From: Franconibacter pulveris DSM 19144 | GTDB lineage: Bacteria; Pseudomonadota; Gammaproteobacteria; Enterobacterales; Enterobacteriaceae | Assembly (NCBI GenBank): GCA_000621185.1 | Contig: JHYZ01000018.1 | Location: 1-64,000 of the forward strand | DNA length: 64,000 nt | Direction of reading: 5' to 3' | Shown here: piece after piece, positions 28,480-38,848 of the stretch | Layout of the letters: every line of letters begins with the position of its first letter | Position numbering within the stretch: position 1 is the stretch's first letter | The notes under the pieces: model-generated | What the model was told of the DNA's origin: nothing | What the model saw: only the letters and a program-made list of their open reading frames with translations | The model's database searches: none | Program-made: the position numbers and the translations under genes

Positions 28480-29433
28480 TTACTCCTTCACCTGCAGGCT
28501 GCTGTAGTTAACAGGCACCCAACGGTATCCCTCCTGCGCTTTCTTCACTTTGCCTATGCCCGGGAACGCGATATGCGCCGAGGCTACCCAGGCGTTGCTC
28601 CGTGCGGCCATGTCGAGCGCTGTCTGGCGTTGCTCCACCGCTTTTGCCTGATCGACATCAAAGTGAATAGCCACTTCCGGTTGCGGCATCTGCACCGCCT
28701 GTACATGGATAATATCGCCCCATAGCAGCAAGGTTTCACCGCCGCGGCTGACTTTATACATTACGCTGCCAGGCGTATGCCCTCCTGCGGGCAGCGCTTC
28801 GATATCCGGCATAATCTTCGCAGGCGCCGTGAAGGGTTCAAGCTTTCCGGCATCAATAACCGGACGCAGCGACCGTTCCGACTCCTCAAACGTGTGCCGC
28901 TGGCCTGGCTCCACGTCACTCGCATGCGCCGGATCCAGCCAGAAATCGACGTCGCGCTTATCCACCCGCACCGTTGCGTTAGGGAAAGCGGGTTTACCGT
29001 CGTGCTGTACGCCGCCGGAATGGTCGGCATGGATATGGGTCAGCAGCACAGTATCAATCTGTTCAGGCGGAATGCCCGCCGCCCGCAGGTTTTCCAGCAA
29101 ATGGCCGCCCGCCTTGCCAAAGAGCGGCCCGGCGCCGCTGTCGACCAGGATAAGCCGCTTGCCGGTATTAATGACGTAAGCGTTGATGGAGGTTTCGGTG
29201 CGGGGCGTCATCGCCTGCTCCGCCATCCGGCGCGACAGGGTCGCCGGGTCGATGTGCGTGAGCAGTTTTTCACTGTCGATAACCACCGTGCCGTCGGAAA
29301 CGGCGGTTATCTGCCAGTCGCCCAGCATCATCCGGTAATAGCCTGGCGCCTGTTTATCCGCAATCGGCACCGATTGCGCGCTGGTGGTGAAGGCGCAAAG
29401 CAGAAAAGTGGAAAGCGCTATCGCAAGCTTCAT
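28480..29433 (-). CDS. exported metallo-beta-lactamase-fold hydrolase
   Basis: A 317-residue MBL-fold enzyme with signal peptide MKLAIALSTFLLCAFTTSA. Metal ligands are visible: LLTHIHADHSGG (H-x-H-x-D-H), the His of LPAGGHTPGS, the Asp of LLLWGDIIHV, and the late ASAHIAFPG. It resembles the lactonase/quorum-quenching-like branch of the fold rather than true beta-lactamases; the substrate is unknown. ATG 29433 (SD GGAGA) is chosen because it begins the signal peptide. It is divergent from a LysR gene 76 bp away that probably controls it. Confidence 0.85.
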   Translation of the reverse strand: MKLAIALSTFLLCAFTTSAQSVPIADKQAPGYYRMMLGDWQITAVSDGTVVIDSEKLLTHIDPATLSRRMAEQAMTPRTETSINAYVINTGKRLILVDSGAGPLFGKAGGHLLENLRAAGIPPEQIDTVLLTHIHADHSGGVQHDGKPAFPNATVRVDKRDVDFWLDPAHASDVEPGQRHTFEESERSLRPVIDAGKLEPFTAPAKIMPDIEALPAGGHTPGSVMYKVSRGGETLLLWGDIIHVQAVQMPQPEVAIHFDVDQAKAVEQRQTALDMAARSNAWVASAHIAFPGIGKVKKAQEGYRWVPVNYSSLQVKE

Positions 29434-29485
29434 TGGGGTTCTCCGGGTTGATTTACCTTGTCGAAGTATCTGCCCGGCGCTAATA

Positions 29486-29498
29486 TCAATCCAATTGA
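29486..29498. promoter_or_regulatory. LysR-type T-N11-A box
   Basis: TCAATCCAATTGA, palindromic (ATCAA-N5-TTGAT including the flanking bases), fits the T-N11-A rule for LysR regulators. It lies between the MBL gene and the LysR gene, 11 bp before the LysR start. Confidence 0.55.
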
Positions 29499-29509
29499 TT
29501 GGAGAGATT

Positions 29510-30424
29510 ATGACTATCAAAGAAAATGATTTTCGTAAAATCGACCTGAACCTGCTTATCGCTTTTGCCGTGCTTTTTCGTGAACAAAGCGTTTCGCTGG
29601 CGGCGGATAAGCTGCATCTCGGCCAGCCGGCGGTAAGCGGCGCGCTGTCGCGGCTGCGGGAGATGTTCGACGATCCGCTGTTTGTGCGCAGCGGCCACCG
29701 CATGCAGCCTACCGCCCGGGCCCAGGCGCTGCACAGCGAACTAATGCCCCTGCTGGAGCAGCTTCAGAGCGCGCTGTTTCAGCAGGCGGAGTTTCATCCC
29801 CAACAGGCCAACGCCACCATCACGCTTGGCATGACCGACTGGGTAGAGATGTGGCTGATGCCGCAACTGATTCCGGCATTACGCGACGCCGCGCCAGGGC
29901 TGCGCCTGAACGTGGTGGCGAGCGATCCCTTCACCGACGCCCAGCGTCTGGAAGGCGGCGAACTGGATATGGCGATAAGCGTGGCGCAGGCTTCCGCCCG
30001 CTGGCAGGAGCGCGAGGCGCTGACGCAAATGCCGTTCGTTACCCTCTGGCACCCGGAGCAAATTACGCTGAACGCCCCGCTCTCGCTGGAAAGCTATGCC
30101 GCTCATCCTCATCTTTTAGTCACCTATCGCGAAGCGTCCAGCAGTCAGATAGATACGCTGCTGGCTAAACAGGGGCGGCGGCGCACGGTGTGCTATACCA
30201 CGCCGCACTTCGCCGCTCTGCCCGGCCTGCTGCGCCAGATGCCCGCGCTCGCCACCGTTCCCGCCGGGCTATCGGAAAACTGGCAGCGCAGTTGGGGCCT
30301 TGCCGCAAGTCCCGTGCCGCTGGACGTGCCTTGCATCGAGGTGGCGATGCTCTGGCATCAGCGGCATAACAGCGACCCGGCGCTAATGTGGCTGCGGGAA
30401 TTTATTCGCCAGCGTTTTGGTTAA
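29510..30424 (+). CDS. LysR-family regulator
   Basis: A 304-residue LysR protein. The winged-helix starts [49 protein letters not shown]. The effector domain runs from about 95 ([15 protein letters not shown]). The HTH resembles the NodD/PcpR-like branch. ATG 29510 is preceded by GGAGAG; the frame open from 29384 lacks support. It is divergent from the MBL-fold hydrolase with a T-N11-A site between, the classic arrangement for a LysR regulator and its target. The stop overlaps the convergent dusC stop by 4 bp. Confidence 0.9.
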   Translation: MTIKENDFRKIDLNLLIAFAVLFREQSVSLAADKLHLGQPAVSGALSRLREMFDDPLFVRSGHRMQPTARAQALHSELMPLLEQLQSALFQQAEFHPQQANATITLGMTDWVEMWLMPQLIPALRDAAPGLRLNVVASDPFTDAQRLEGGELDMAISVAQASARWQEREALTQMPFVTLWHPEQITLNAPLSLESYAAHPHLLVTYREASSSQIDTLLAKQGRRRTVCYTTPHFAALPGLLRQMPALATVPAGLSENWQRSWGLAASPVPLDVPCIEVAMLWHQRHNSDPALMWLREFIRQRFG

Positions 30425-31353
30425 TGGCGGTTGATGGCGTCGGCAATGGCCGTTGACGTGGTTAAGGTGCGAATTTCGCGGAAAAGCGTGGTCGCTTCGC
30501 TGTATTCCTGACGCAGATAGCCGAGCCACTGCTTGATGCGCGCAACGTGATACATGCCGGTGTCGCCCTGCTTTTCCAGCCGGGTATATTTTTGCAGCAG
30601 CTTTACGACATCCGGCCAGGCCATACGCGGCTCGTTATATTTAATGACCCGGCTCAGGTTAGGCACGTTCAGCGCGCCGCGTCCTATCATCACCGCGTCG
30701 CAGCCGGTAGCCTGCATGCACGCCTGAGCGCTTTGCCAGTCCCAGATTTCGCCGTTGGCGATAACGGGAATAGCAAGCCGCTCGCGAATTTCGCCAATGG
30801 CCTGCCAGTTAATGCGCTCGGCGCGGTAGCCATCTTCTTTTGTACGGCCATGCACCACCAGCTCGCTGGCCCCCGCCTGCTGCACGGCGTCAGCGATTTC
30901 AAAACGCCGCTCGCCGCTGTCCCAGCCAAGACGCACTTTTACCGTTACCGGCAGATGCGCTGGTACGGCTTCGCGCATCGCTTTAGCGCCGCGGTAAATC
31001 AGTTCCGGATCTTTTAAGAGCGTCGCCCCGCCGCCGCTGCCGTTCACGAGCTTTGATGGGCAGCCGCAGTTTAAATCAACCCCCCAGGAGCCAAGCTCCA
31101 CCGCCCGCGCCGCATTTTCGCCCAGCCACTGCGGATGTTGGCCAAGCAACTGCACCCGCACCCGGGTGCCGGAAGGCGTACGGCTTTGCTGATGCAGCTC
31201 CGGGCAGAGTTTATAGAATGATTTCACCGGCAGCAGCTGGTCCACCACCCGTAAAAACTCGGTGATGCAGAGATCGTAATCGTTCACTTCCGTCAGGAGT
31301 TCGCGCACCAGCGAATCGAGCACGCCTTCCATCGGCGCCAGTAAAACACGCAT
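30421..31353 (-). CDS. dusC: tRNA-dihydrouridine(16) synthase DusC
   Basis: A 310-residue FMN enzyme that reduces U16 of tRNA. It has the (beta/alpha)8 domain with APMEGVLD at the flavin end, the catalytic Cys in [18 protein letters not shown], the Lys of VTVKVRLGW and the His of ELVVHGRTK. It matches E. coli DusC (YohI) in length and motif order. The helical tRNA-recognition domain lies at the C-terminus (about 245-310). An intergenic stretch of 365 bp separates it from yohJ. Confidence 0.95.
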   Translation of the reverse strand: MRVLLAPMEGVLDSLVRELLTEVNDYDLCITEFLRVVDQLLPVKSFYKLCPELHQQSRTPSGTRVRVQLLGQHPQWLGENAARAVELGSWGVDLNCGCPSKLVNGSGGGATLLKDPELIYRGAKAMREAVPAHLPVTVKVRLGWDSGERRFEIADAVQQAGASELVVHGRTKEDGYRAERINWQAIGEIRERLAIPVIANGEIWDWQSAQACMQATGCDAVMIGRGALNVPNLSRVIKYNEPRMAWPDVVKLLQKYTRLEKQGDTGMYHVARIKQWLGYLRQEYSEATTLFREIRTLTTSTAIADAINRH

Positions 31354-31438
31354 ATCGTTACCCGTAAGAAAAAGAGGCGCTATGGTAGCGCCTGCGGCGG
31401 CTGGCTGAAAGAGGCTAACCGCGCCGCGTTGCGGTTGC

Positions 31439-31525
31439 TCAGTCCATTAAGCTAACGTGTTTGCCATCAGCAAATCGCCCGTCCAGGCGCAGCGTACCGC
31501 CCAGCGCTTCTACGTAACGCTTTTT
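31439..31525 (-). pseudogene. possible remnant of an XRE-type antitoxin gene (C-terminal end)
   Basis: On the minus strand, about 29 codons read KKRYVEALGGTLRL, then [13 protein letters not shown] and a TGA. This resembles the conserved end of HigA/XRE antitoxins (YIEALGG-x-L-x-x-x-x-x-F-x-DG). No helix-turn-helix, toxin or good start precedes it, so it would be a decayed leftover. The evidence is a short pattern match only. The rest of 31354-31718 holds no other gene I can support. Confidence 0.35.
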
Positions 31526-31718
31526 TTGGTTTCGTTTGTTGTAATAACGAGTGTGAAGAGACGCGCTTTGCACACCTGTCGCGATTTAGCGAAGCCGTAA
31601 CGCTGTTCACCACTGTGCCTTGCGGGAATATCAAGTATGCTGACAATTCATGGTGTGATCGGTAGCACAGTTTACGCTTTAATTGTATGATGAATGCATT
31701 CCGCAAAGGGTGACTTTC

Positions 31719-32114
31719 ATGAGTATTACGCTGACGACTCTCTGGCAATTCATACGCGCTTTTTTGTTAATTTACGCCTGCTTATATGCGGGCATCGCTA
31801 TCGCCGCCCTGCTGCCGATAACCATTCCCGGCAGCATTATCGGCATGCTGATTCTCTTCCTGCTGCTCTCTTTGCAGATCCTTCCCGCGAAGTGGGTTAA
31901 GCCTGGCTGCCATGTGCTTATCCGCTATATGGCGCTGCTGTTTGTGCCGGTCGGCATTGGCGTGATGCAGTATGTGGATGTGCTGCGCGCCCAGTTTGGC
32001 CCGGTAGTCGTCTCCTGCTTTATCAGCACGCTTCTGGTGTTTCTGGTGGTGAGCTGGAGCTCGCACCTGGTCCACGGCGAGCGCAAGGTCATCGGGCAGA
32101 AGGAGAAAAAGTGA
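31719..32114 (+). CDS. yohJ: CidA/LrgA-family holin-like protein YohJ
   Basis: A 131-residue membrane protein with four predicted helices, close to E. coli YohJ ([30 protein letters not shown]; a basic tail [16 protein letters not shown]). LrgA/CidA proteins are holin-like and, with LrgB partners, are linked to pyruvate or metabolite transport. ATG 31719 gives the E. coli start MSITLTTLW and is preceded by AAAGGG. The stop overlaps the yohK start (TGATG). Confidence 0.93.
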   Translation: MSITLTTLWQFIRAFLLIYACLYAGIAIAALLPITIPGSIIGMLILFLLLSLQILPAKWVKPGCHVLIRYMALLFVPVGIGVMQYVDVLRAQFGPVVVSCFISTLLVFLVVSWSSHLVHGERKVIGQKEKK

Positions 32115-32809
32115 TGCTTGAGAATATCTGGTGGTCGCTGCCGCTGACGCTGGTGGTCTTCTTTGGCGCACGCAGGCTGGCGGCGAAACTCAAATCGCCA
32201 CTGCTTAATCCGCTGCTGGTGTCGATGGTTATCATCATTCCGTTTCTTGTGGCGACCGGCATCTCCTATGAACGCTATTTCGCGGGCAGCAAGATCCTGA
32301 ATGACCTTCTGCAACCGGCGGTGGTGGCGTTAGCGTTTCCGCTTTACGAACAGCTGCACCAGATCCGCGCGCGCTGGAAATCGATTATCACCATCTGTTT
32401 TATCGGCAGCGTGGTGGCGATGATAACCGGCACCTCTGTCGCTCTGCTGATGGGCGCAACCCCCGAAATCGCCGCGTCGGTACTGCCGAAATCCGTAACG
32501 ACGCCTATTGCGATGGCGGTAGGCGGCAGCATCGGCGGCATTCCGGCTATCAGCGCCGTGTGCGTTATCTTTGTGGGGATTCTCGGCGCGGTATTCGGCC
32601 ACAGTTTGCTGAATTTAATGCGTATTCGCACCAAAGCCTCCCGCGGACTGGCGATGGGCACTGCCTCGCACGCCCTGGGTACGGCGCGCTGCGCGGAGCT
32701 GGATTACCAGGAAGGGGCGTTCAGTTCTCTGGCGCTGGTGATCTGCGGCATTATCACCTCGCTCATCGCGCCCTTTTTATTCCCGGTTATTCTGGCCGTT
32801 TTTGGCTAA
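32114..32809 (+). CDS. yohK: LrgB-family membrane protein YohK
   Basis: A 231-residue LrgB-family protein with about seven helices. The family signature is SVTTPIAMAVGGSIGGIPAISAVCVIFVGILGAVFGH, then ARCAELDYQEGAFSSLALVICGIIT. It works with YohJ; related CidAB/LrgAB pairs have been tied to pyruvate uptake, and E. coli yohJK to 3-hydroxypropionate export (both from family knowledge). The ATG at 32114 sits 8 bases after AGGAG and overlaps the yohJ stop by 1 base; a GTG at 32111 is the alternative. Confidence 0.93.
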   Translation: MLENIWWSLPLTLVVFFGARRLAAKLKSPLLNPLLVSMVIIIPFLVATGISYERYFAGSKILNDLLQPAVVALAFPLYEQLHQIRARWKSIITICFIGSVVAMITGTSVALLMGATPEIAASVLPKSVTTPIAMAVGGSIGGIPAISAVCVIFVGILGAVFGHSLLNLMRIRTKASRGLAMGTASHALGTARCAELDYQEGAFSSLALVICGIITSLIAPFLFPVILAVFG

Positions 32810-32811
32810 AA

Positions 32812-32900
32812 GTTGCGATACGTCGCGCAAATTCATTTTAAATTTCATTTGTTGCATAGGCAGTGAGACGAAAATCACATATAAAGCCCAGCGAGGCCCG
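32812..32900 (+). promoter_or_regulatory. possible CytR/CRP control region of cdd
   Basis: Two GTTGC-type CytR half-sites are seen (GTTGCGAT at about 32813 and GTTGCATA at about 32852), and a CRP-like AGTGA-N8-TCACA lies near 32871-32888; its spacer is 2 bp longer than the usual 6. E. coli cdd is controlled by CRP and CytR, so the layout fits, but neither site is close to consensus. Confidence 0.3.
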
Positions 32901-32939
32901 TAAACTACGGCTCCAGTAAACTGATAAGAGGCTTAGCCC

Positions 32940-33824
32940 ATGCATTCACGTTTTGAATCTGCTTTTGCACAGCTTCCCGCCGCGCTCCAGGAGTCCCTGG
33001 CGCCGTGGCTCGCCGATGCGCATTTCCCGGCCATGCTGAGCGCAAGTCAGGTTGAAGAGGTAAAACGCCACAGCGGGCTGGATGATGAAGCGCTCGCCTT
33101 CGCGCTGCTGCCGCTGGCGGCCGCCTGCGCGCAGACTGACATCTCCCATTTCAACGTCGGCGCCGTAGCCCGCGGCCTGAGCGGCGCGCTCTATTTCGGC
33201 GCGAACATGGAATTCACCGGCGTGGCGATGCAGCAGACCGTGCACGCGGAGCAAAGCGCCATTACCCACGCCTGGATGCGCGGCGAAAGCGGCCTTTGCG
33301 CCATCACCGTGAACTACACCCCTTGCGGCCACTGCCGCCAGTTTATGAACGAGCTAAACAGCGGCCTGACCCTGCGCATTAACCTGCCGGGACGCGCCCC
33401 TTCTAAGCTTGGCGACTATCTGCCCGACGCTTTCGGCCCACGCGACCTTGATATTAAAACGCTGATTTTCGACGCTGAGGATCATGCATTCGCCTTAAAA
33501 GGCGAAGCGCTCGGCGACGCGGCGATAAAAGCGGCTAACCGCAGCCACGCGCCTTACAGCCAGTCGCCTTCCGGTGTCGCCCTGCAAACTCATGACGGGC
33601 AGATTTTTACCGGCAGCTATGCTGAAAACGCTGCGTTTAATCCCTCGCTGCCTCCCCTGCAGGCGGCGCTGAATCTGCTGAGCCTGAACGGCTATAGCTG
33701 GCGCGATATTCAGCGGGCGTCGCTTGCGGAAAAAGCGCAGGCCAATATCGTTCAATGGGACGCAACCGTTGCTACGCTTCGCGCCATAGGTTGCGACGCC
33801 GTCGAACGCATCGAACTCGCCTGA
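32940..33824 (+). CDS. cdd: cytidine deaminase Cdd
   Basis: A 294-residue homodimeric zinc enzyme that deaminates cytidine and deoxycytidine to uridine and deoxyuridine. The N-terminal catalytic domain has HAEQSAI (His and the proton-shuttling Glu) and TPCGHCRQF (two Zn cysteines). The C-terminal half ([31 protein letters not shown]) is the inactive repeat that completes the partner's site. Length matches the E. coli enzyme. A hairpin follows the stop. Confidence 0.97.
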   Translation: MHSRFESAFAQLPAALQESLAPWLADAHFPAMLSASQVEEVKRHSGLDDEALAFALLPLAAACAQTDISHFNVGAVARGLSGALYFGANMEFTGVAMQQTVHAEQSAITHAWMRGESGLCAITVNYTPCGHCRQFMNELNSGLTLRINLPGRAPSKLGDYLPDAFGPRDLDIKTLIFDAEDHAFALKGEALGDAAIKAANRSHAPYSQSPSGVALQTHDGQIFTGSYAENAAFNPSLPPLQAALNLLSLNGYSWRDIQRASLAEKAQANIVQWDATVATLRAIGCDAVERIELA

Positions 33825-33832
33825 TGCCCACC

Positions 33833-33853
33833 CTGCGGATAAAACATCCGCAG
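33833..33853 (+). terminator. hairpin after cdd
   Basis: CTGCGGAT-N5-ATCCGCAG, 9 bp after the cdd stop. No T-run follows, so its role as a terminator is uncertain. Confidence 0.5.
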
Positions 33854-33949
33854 TGGTGAAAATTGCTTCAACCGATACGCTGATTCTTGCTCTTGTCCAA
33901 CGGGTAAAGTAGCCTTGGATGAAATTTCACCCCTGCTCCGAGTACCTGA

Positions 33950-34663
<714 letters not shown>

Positions 34664-34782
34664 CGGCGGGTTACGTTTCGCCGCACGCAGCCGGTTTGCC
34701 TTCGCCCCTCATCCCCGGCCTTCTCCCCCAAAGCCCGAGGGAGAAAACCCGCCTTTTAACCCACTACGCCGCGCTGTTTTCC

Positions 34783-34855
34783 GGGTGGGTTAGCTTTAGC
34801 GGCTCCTGTTATGCCCGCCGCCGCAAAAGGCGAATGGCGCTTCGCTTACCCACCC
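34783..34855. repeat. long imperfect inverted repeat between sanA and mglC
   Basis: GGGTGGGTTAGCTTTAGCG (34783 on) and GCGCTTCGCTTACCCACCC (ending 34855) pair imperfectly over about 19 bp with a 35-bp loop. It looks like the dispersed non-coding palindromes (GGGTGGGTAAGCG...) of enterobacterial genomes. Copy number cannot be judged from the window. Confidence 0.5.
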
Positions 34856-34885
34856 TGTTCCCTTTGTCTCCTGCTGCCCCGCCCA

Positions 34886-34917
34886 TAAAAAAAGCCCCCG
34901 CGTCTGCGGAGGCTTTT
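34886..34917 (-). terminator. terminator of the mglBAC operon
   Basis: On the minus strand AAAGCCTCCGC-GTCT-like loop-GCGGGGGCTTTTTTT, 16 bp after the mglC stop, with seven T's. One mismatch (G-T pair) in the stem. Confidence 0.85.
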
Positions 34918-34933
34918 CCATACTGCCAGGCGA

Positions 34934-35944
34934 TTACTTCTTGCGAGCGTATTTCAGGGAGTCCAGCGCTACCGCGAAGATAATGATGGCGCCCTTGATG
35001 ATGTACTGCCAGTACGGGTTCACGCCGATATAGGTCAGGCCGTAGTTGATAACGGTGAAGATTATCACACCAGTTACCACGCCGAGCACCGTACCCACGC
35101 CGCCGCTGAAGGAAACCCCGCCCACTACGCAGGCTGCGATGGCGTCGAGTTCGTACATGAAGCCGAGGTTGTTGGTAGCGGAACCGATACGGCCCGCTTC
35201 CAGCATCCCGCCGAAGGCGTAGAAGACGCCGGAGAGCGCATAAATCATCAGCAGGTTCAGCGCCACGTTCACGCCGGAAACCTTCGCCGCTTCCGGGTTT
35301 CCGCCGATGGCGAAGATATTTTTACCGAAGCGAGTTTTGTTCCACAGGATCCAGACAAACACGACGGCGATCAACGCATAGAAAGTGATGTAAGAGAGCC
35401 TGAAGCTGCCTATCGCCAGGAACCCTTGCGTAAAGGTCGAGAAACCGCTGTCGAAACCAGAGATCGGCGAAGCGCCCACAAAATCGTAGTACAGGGAGTT
35501 GATGCCGTACACGATGATCATGGTGCCGAGCGTGGTGATGAACGGCGTTACGTTCAGGTAAGCGATAACGATGCCGTTAATCAGGCCGATGATGGCGCCG
35601 ATAGCGCAGACAATCAGGATAACCAGCGCAATCGGCATGGTTGCCATTTCCGGGAACACCTTGTTGGCGTTTTCCATTGATTGCAGCAAGGTCGCCGCGA
35701 CTACCGCCGCGAGCCCTACCTGACGACCGGCCGAAAGGTCCGTGCCCTGGGTAACAATAAGCCCCGCGACGCCCAGCGCGATAATAATACGCACCGAGGA
35801 TTGGGTCAGAATGTTACTTAAGTTAAGCAGACTTAAAAAAGTGGGATCCTGGAAAATAATAATGGCCAGCAACACTAAAAGAACGACGTAAATACCGCCT
35901 TCTTTCAGATAAGTGAGAAAACTCTTCTTATTTAACGCACTCAT
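34934..35944 (-). CDS. mglC: galactose/methylgalactoside ABC transporter permease MglC
   Basis: A 336-residue inner-membrane permease with about ten helices. It belongs to the ribose/xylose-type BPD_transp_2 family (IVTQGTDLSAGRQVGLAAVVAATLLQ; NKTRFGKNIFAIGGNPEAAKVSGV). It forms the channel of the MglABC importer for galactose and beta-methylgalactoside. It follows mglA at 15 bp and ends at the operon terminator. Confidence 0.97.
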   Translation of the reverse strand: MSALNKKSFLTYLKEGGIYVVLLVLLAIIIFQDPTFLSLLNLSNILTQSSVRIIIALGVAGLIVTQGTDLSAGRQVGLAAVVAATLLQSMENANKVFPEMATMPIALVILIVCAIGAIIGLINGIVIAYLNVTPFITTLGTMIIVYGINSLYYDFVGASPISGFDSGFSTFTQGFLAIGSFRLSYITFYALIAVVFVWILWNKTRFGKNIFAIGGNPEAAKVSGVNVALNLLMIYALSGVFYAFGGMLEAGRIGSATNNLGFMYELDAIAACVVGGVSFSGGVGTVLGVVTGVIIFTVINYGLTYIGVNPYWQYIIKGAIIIFAVALDSLKYARKK

Positions 35945-35959
35945 GAGGAGCCCCTGATA

Positions 35960-37480
35960 TTAAAGGTGCAAAGACGCAAGACGTAAAATTTCGTTTTGCG
36001 TTGTCGTTTTAGTGTCAACAATTCCAGCGACGAGGCCATTGCTCATTACCAGAATACGATCGGTTATCCCTAACAGCTCTGGCATTTCGGAAGAGATAAT
36101 AATGATCCCTTTGCCTTTTTTCGCCAGCTCAGCGATAAGCTGATAAATTTCAAACTTCGCGCCTACGTCAATACCGCGCGTCGGTTCATCCAGCATTAAT
36201 ATTTCCGGTTGCGTCAGCAGCCAGCGACCGATAATCACCTTTTGCTGGTTGCCGCCGGAAAGCGAACCGATTTGCGTCCGGTGCCCTGGTGTTTTCACGC
36301 GCATGGAATCGATAACCCACTGGGTATCGCTTTTCATGCGGGAATTATCCAGCAGACCGACTTTGTTTTTGTAATTGCGAATATTGGAGATCAGGGAGTT
36401 AAAACCGATATCCAGATAAGCGTAAATCCCCGTTGAGCGACGCTCCTCGGTCACCAGCGCGAAACCGTGGTTAATGGCTTCGTTGGCGGTGTGGTTATTA
36501 ATCTGTTTGCCATGCAAGGTAATGGTGCCCGCCGATTTTTCACGGATACCAAATAACGTTTCCACAATATCAGTGCGCTTGGCGCCCACCAGTCCCGCGA
36601 TGCCGAGAATCTCCCCTTTATGCAGATCAAAGGAGACGTCACGGATAGAGGGCTGGCGCAGCGAGGTCAGGTTGCGCACTTCAAGGATAACTTCACCCGG
36701 TTTGTTTTCTTTATCCGGGAACCGCTGATTGAGCGAACGGCCCACCATCATGGCGATTATCTTATCCATATCCAGCCCTTCAAGCGGCTGGGTGGCGATC
36801 CACTGCCCGTCGCGCAGGATAGTAATTTCATCGCACAGCTGAAATATCTCTTCCATTTTATGGGAGATATAAACAATACCGCAGCCGCGCTCTTTCAGCT
36901 TACGGATAATTTTAAAGAGATGATTCACCTCTTTTTCCGTTAGTGAAGAGGTGGGCTCATCCATAATGACGATTTTCGCGTCATAGGAGAACGCTTTGGC
37001 GATTTCAATCATCTGCATCTGCGAGACAGAAAGCGTCCCCACGCGCGCGCGCGGATCGATATCAATATCCAGCTCGTCGAAAATCGCTTTGGTATCGCGA
37101 TACATTTTGTCCTGATCGACAAATACCCCTTTGGTGGGGTAGCGACCAAGCCACATATTGTCCATAACAGAGCGCTGCAAAACCAGGTTTAACTCCTGGT
37201 GCACCATGGAAATACCATTTTCCAGCGCTTCTTTGGCCGAATGAAAATCAATTTCTTTTCCCTGGAAAAGAATGCTGCCGGAATCTTTCTGGTAGATCCC
37301 AAAAAGGCACTTTAATAACGTTGACTTGCCTGCGCCGTTCTCCCCCATTAACGCGTGGATGGAGTGAGGACGAACTTTTAAATTTACGTTATCGAGTGCC
37401 TTAACGCCGGGGAATGACTTGTTGATATTGGTCATTTCCAACAGGTATTCGCCTGACGTCTGCGTAGTATTGCTGACCAT
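35960..37480 (-). CDS. mglA: galactose/methylgalactoside ABC transporter ATPase MglA
   Basis: A 506-residue duplicated ATPase. The first half has Walker [10 protein letters not shown] and Walker [14 protein letters not shown]. The second half has the degenerate Walker [10 protein letters not shown], signature [14 protein letters not shown] and Walker [18 protein letters not shown], the usual asymmetric pattern of sugar importers of this class. It follows mglB after 84 bp containing a hairpin. Confidence 0.97.
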   Translation of the reverse strand: MVSNTTQTSGEYLLEMTNINKSFPGVKALDNVNLKVRPHSIHALMGENGAGKSTLLKCLFGIYQKDSGSILFQGKEIDFHSAKEALENGISMVHQELNLVLQRSVMDNMWLGRYPTKGVFVDQDKMYRDTKAIFDELDIDIDPRARVGTLSVSQMQMIEIAKAFSYDAKIVIMDEPTSSLTEKEVNHLFKIIRKLKERGCGIVYISHKMEEIFQLCDEITILRDGQWIATQPLEGLDMDKIIAMMVGRSLNQRFPDKENKPGEVILEVRNLTSLRQPSIRDVSFDLHKGEILGIAGLVGAKRTDIVETLFGIREKSAGTITLHGKQINNHTANEAINHGFALVTEERRSTGIYAYLDIGFNSLISNIRNYKNKVGLLDNSRMKSDTQWVIDSMRVKTPGHRTQIGSLSGGNQQKVIIGRWLLTQPEILMLDEPTRGIDVGAKFEIYQLIAELAKKGKGIIIISSEMPELLGITDRILVMSNGLVAGIVDTKTTTQNEILRLASLHL

Positions 37481-37529
37481 AATTACACCTGGCTGCGAGA
37501 GTATTGTCTGAGCATGGCACGGTTTAAAA

Positions 37530-37547
37530 GGGGCGCTTATGCGCCCC
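37530..37547 (-). other. intercistronic hairpin between mglB and mglA
   Basis: GGGGCGC-TTAT-GCGCCCC, a perfect 7-bp stem 18 bp beyond the mglB stop and not followed by T's. It is probably an mRNA end-protector that lets the abundant binding-protein message outlive the rest, as in other binding-protein operons. Confidence 0.6.
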
Positions 37548-37564
37548 GGAAAAGCATTTAACTA

Positions 37565-38560
37565 TTATTTATCGCTGAACTGCGCCAGGTTGTCTTTATC
37601 AACGCCGACGTAAGGAATACGAACCACTTTGTTTTCAATTTTCCAGTTCGTGCCGTCAGCCGCGCCTTTACCCTGCGCCAGGTTTTTCGCCAGATCGAAC
37701 GTCGCTTTCGCCTGGTTGTTGGCGTCGTTCAGCACGGTACCGGCCATCGCACCGGATTTCACCAGCGCCAGCGCTTCCGGCAGGGCGTCAACGCCGAATA
37801 CCGGGATTGAAGATTTGTTATGCGCCTTCAGCGCTTCTACCGCGCCCATCGCCATCGCGTCGTTGTTGGCGATCACGACTTCAATTTTGTTGGCGTTCGG
37901 ACCAGAGAGCCAGGCGTCCATTTTGTCTTTCGCCTGAGCGGTATCCCACATGGCGGTATCTAACTGCAGCTGCTGAGTTTTGATGCCTTTATCGTTCAGC
38001 TCTTTAATCACGTAGGTAGTACGCGCTTCGGCATCCGGGTGGCCCGGCTCGCCTTTCAGCAGTACGAACTGGATCTGGCCGTCTTTGTTCAGGTCCCAGT
38101 TTTTGTTCGCAGCCCAGTGCTTGGCGATCAGGTCGCCCTGGATAACGCCGGATTCTTTGGAGTCGGTCCCTACGTAGTAAGCTTTGTCGTAGCTGTCGAG
38201 CGCTTTGCGTGAAGGTTCTTTGTTATAAAACACAACCGGTACGTTCTGCCCGCGCGCTTTTTCGATGACGGTACCCGCAGCGGCCGGGTCAACCAGGTTG
38301 ATGGCAAGGGACTTCACGCCTTTCGCCAGCAACACGTCAATCTGGTCGTTCTGCTTGGACTGGTCGTTCTGCGAGTCGTTCATCAGCAGCTCAACGTCTG
38401 GCGTGGCTTTTGCTTCTTTCTCAATGGCCTTGCGTACTACGGACATGAAGTTATCGTCATACTTATAGATAGTCACGCCGATACGGTCAGCGGCCTGGGC
38501 TGCGGCGCCAAACAGCATGCAGGACATAACGGCAGACAGAGTAAGGACCTTCTTATTCAT
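37565..38560 (-). CDS. mglB: galactose/glucose-binding protein MglB
   Basis: A 331-residue periplasmic binding protein with signal peptide [23 protein letters not shown]. It recognises galactose and glucose for MglABC uptake and for chemotaxis through Trg. Sugar and calcium loop residues are visible (DLNKDGQIQ, the EF-hand-like Ca loop; [13 protein letters not shown]). ATG 38560 is chosen by the signal peptide; the longer frame from 38641 is not supported. CRP and Gal operator sites lie upstream. Confidence 0.97.
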   Translation of the reverse strand: MNKKVLTLSAVMSCMLFGAAAQAADRIGVTIYKYDDNFMSVVRKAIEKEAKATPDVELLMNDSQNDQSKQNDQIDVLLAKGVKSLAINLVDPAAAGTVIEKARGQNVPVVFYNKEPSRKALDSYDKAYYVGTDSKESGVIQGDLIAKHWAANKNWDLNKDGQIQFVLLKGEPGHPDAEARTTYVIKELNDKGIKTQQLQLDTAMWDTAQAKDKMDAWLSGPNANKIEVVIANNDAMAMGAVEALKAHNKSSIPVFGVDALPEALALVKSGAMAGTVLNDANNQAKATFDLAKNLAQGKGAADGTNWKIENKVVRIPYVGVDKDNLAQFSDK

Positions 38561-38804
38561 GGTATCTCCGGTTTTATGCAGGGTAGTTCTTGTGAAAAAC
38601 GGGCGGCGGGGTAGTAATGTTAGAAAAGTGTTACTGACCACCGAAGCTCACTTTAAAATTTTCTTCCTTGATCGGTAACGCTCCAGTACTGCGTCTTTTT
38701 GTTTGTTTTCGGCCCTTAACCCATGCTCTTAGCGCAACGTTGCTGTTACATAGTGTTTCAGCCTTTAAAACGCTGACATCATAGACCAGCGCAATGTTAA
38801 TATA

Positions 38805-38839
38805 CTGTGAATTTACTCACAGATTGAAAGCGGTTACAT
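38805..38839 (-). promoter_or_regulatory. CRP site and Gal operator of mglBAC
   Basis: CTGTGA-ATTTAC-TCACAG (38805-38822) matches the CRP consensus perfectly in its arms. Next to it, TTGAAAGCGGTTACAT (38824-38839) fits the GalR/GalS operator (GTGnAAnCGnTTnCAC) with changes at its ends. E. coli mglB is activated by CRP and repressed by GalS at the same kind of paired site. Confidence 0.8.
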
Positions 38840-38848
38840 CACTCTCAT

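Noticed and set aside
31467-31748. 93-codon minus-strand frame upstream of yohJ
   Set aside because: No ribosome site or motif; it crosses the yohJ start region. The antitoxin-like tail is in a different frame.
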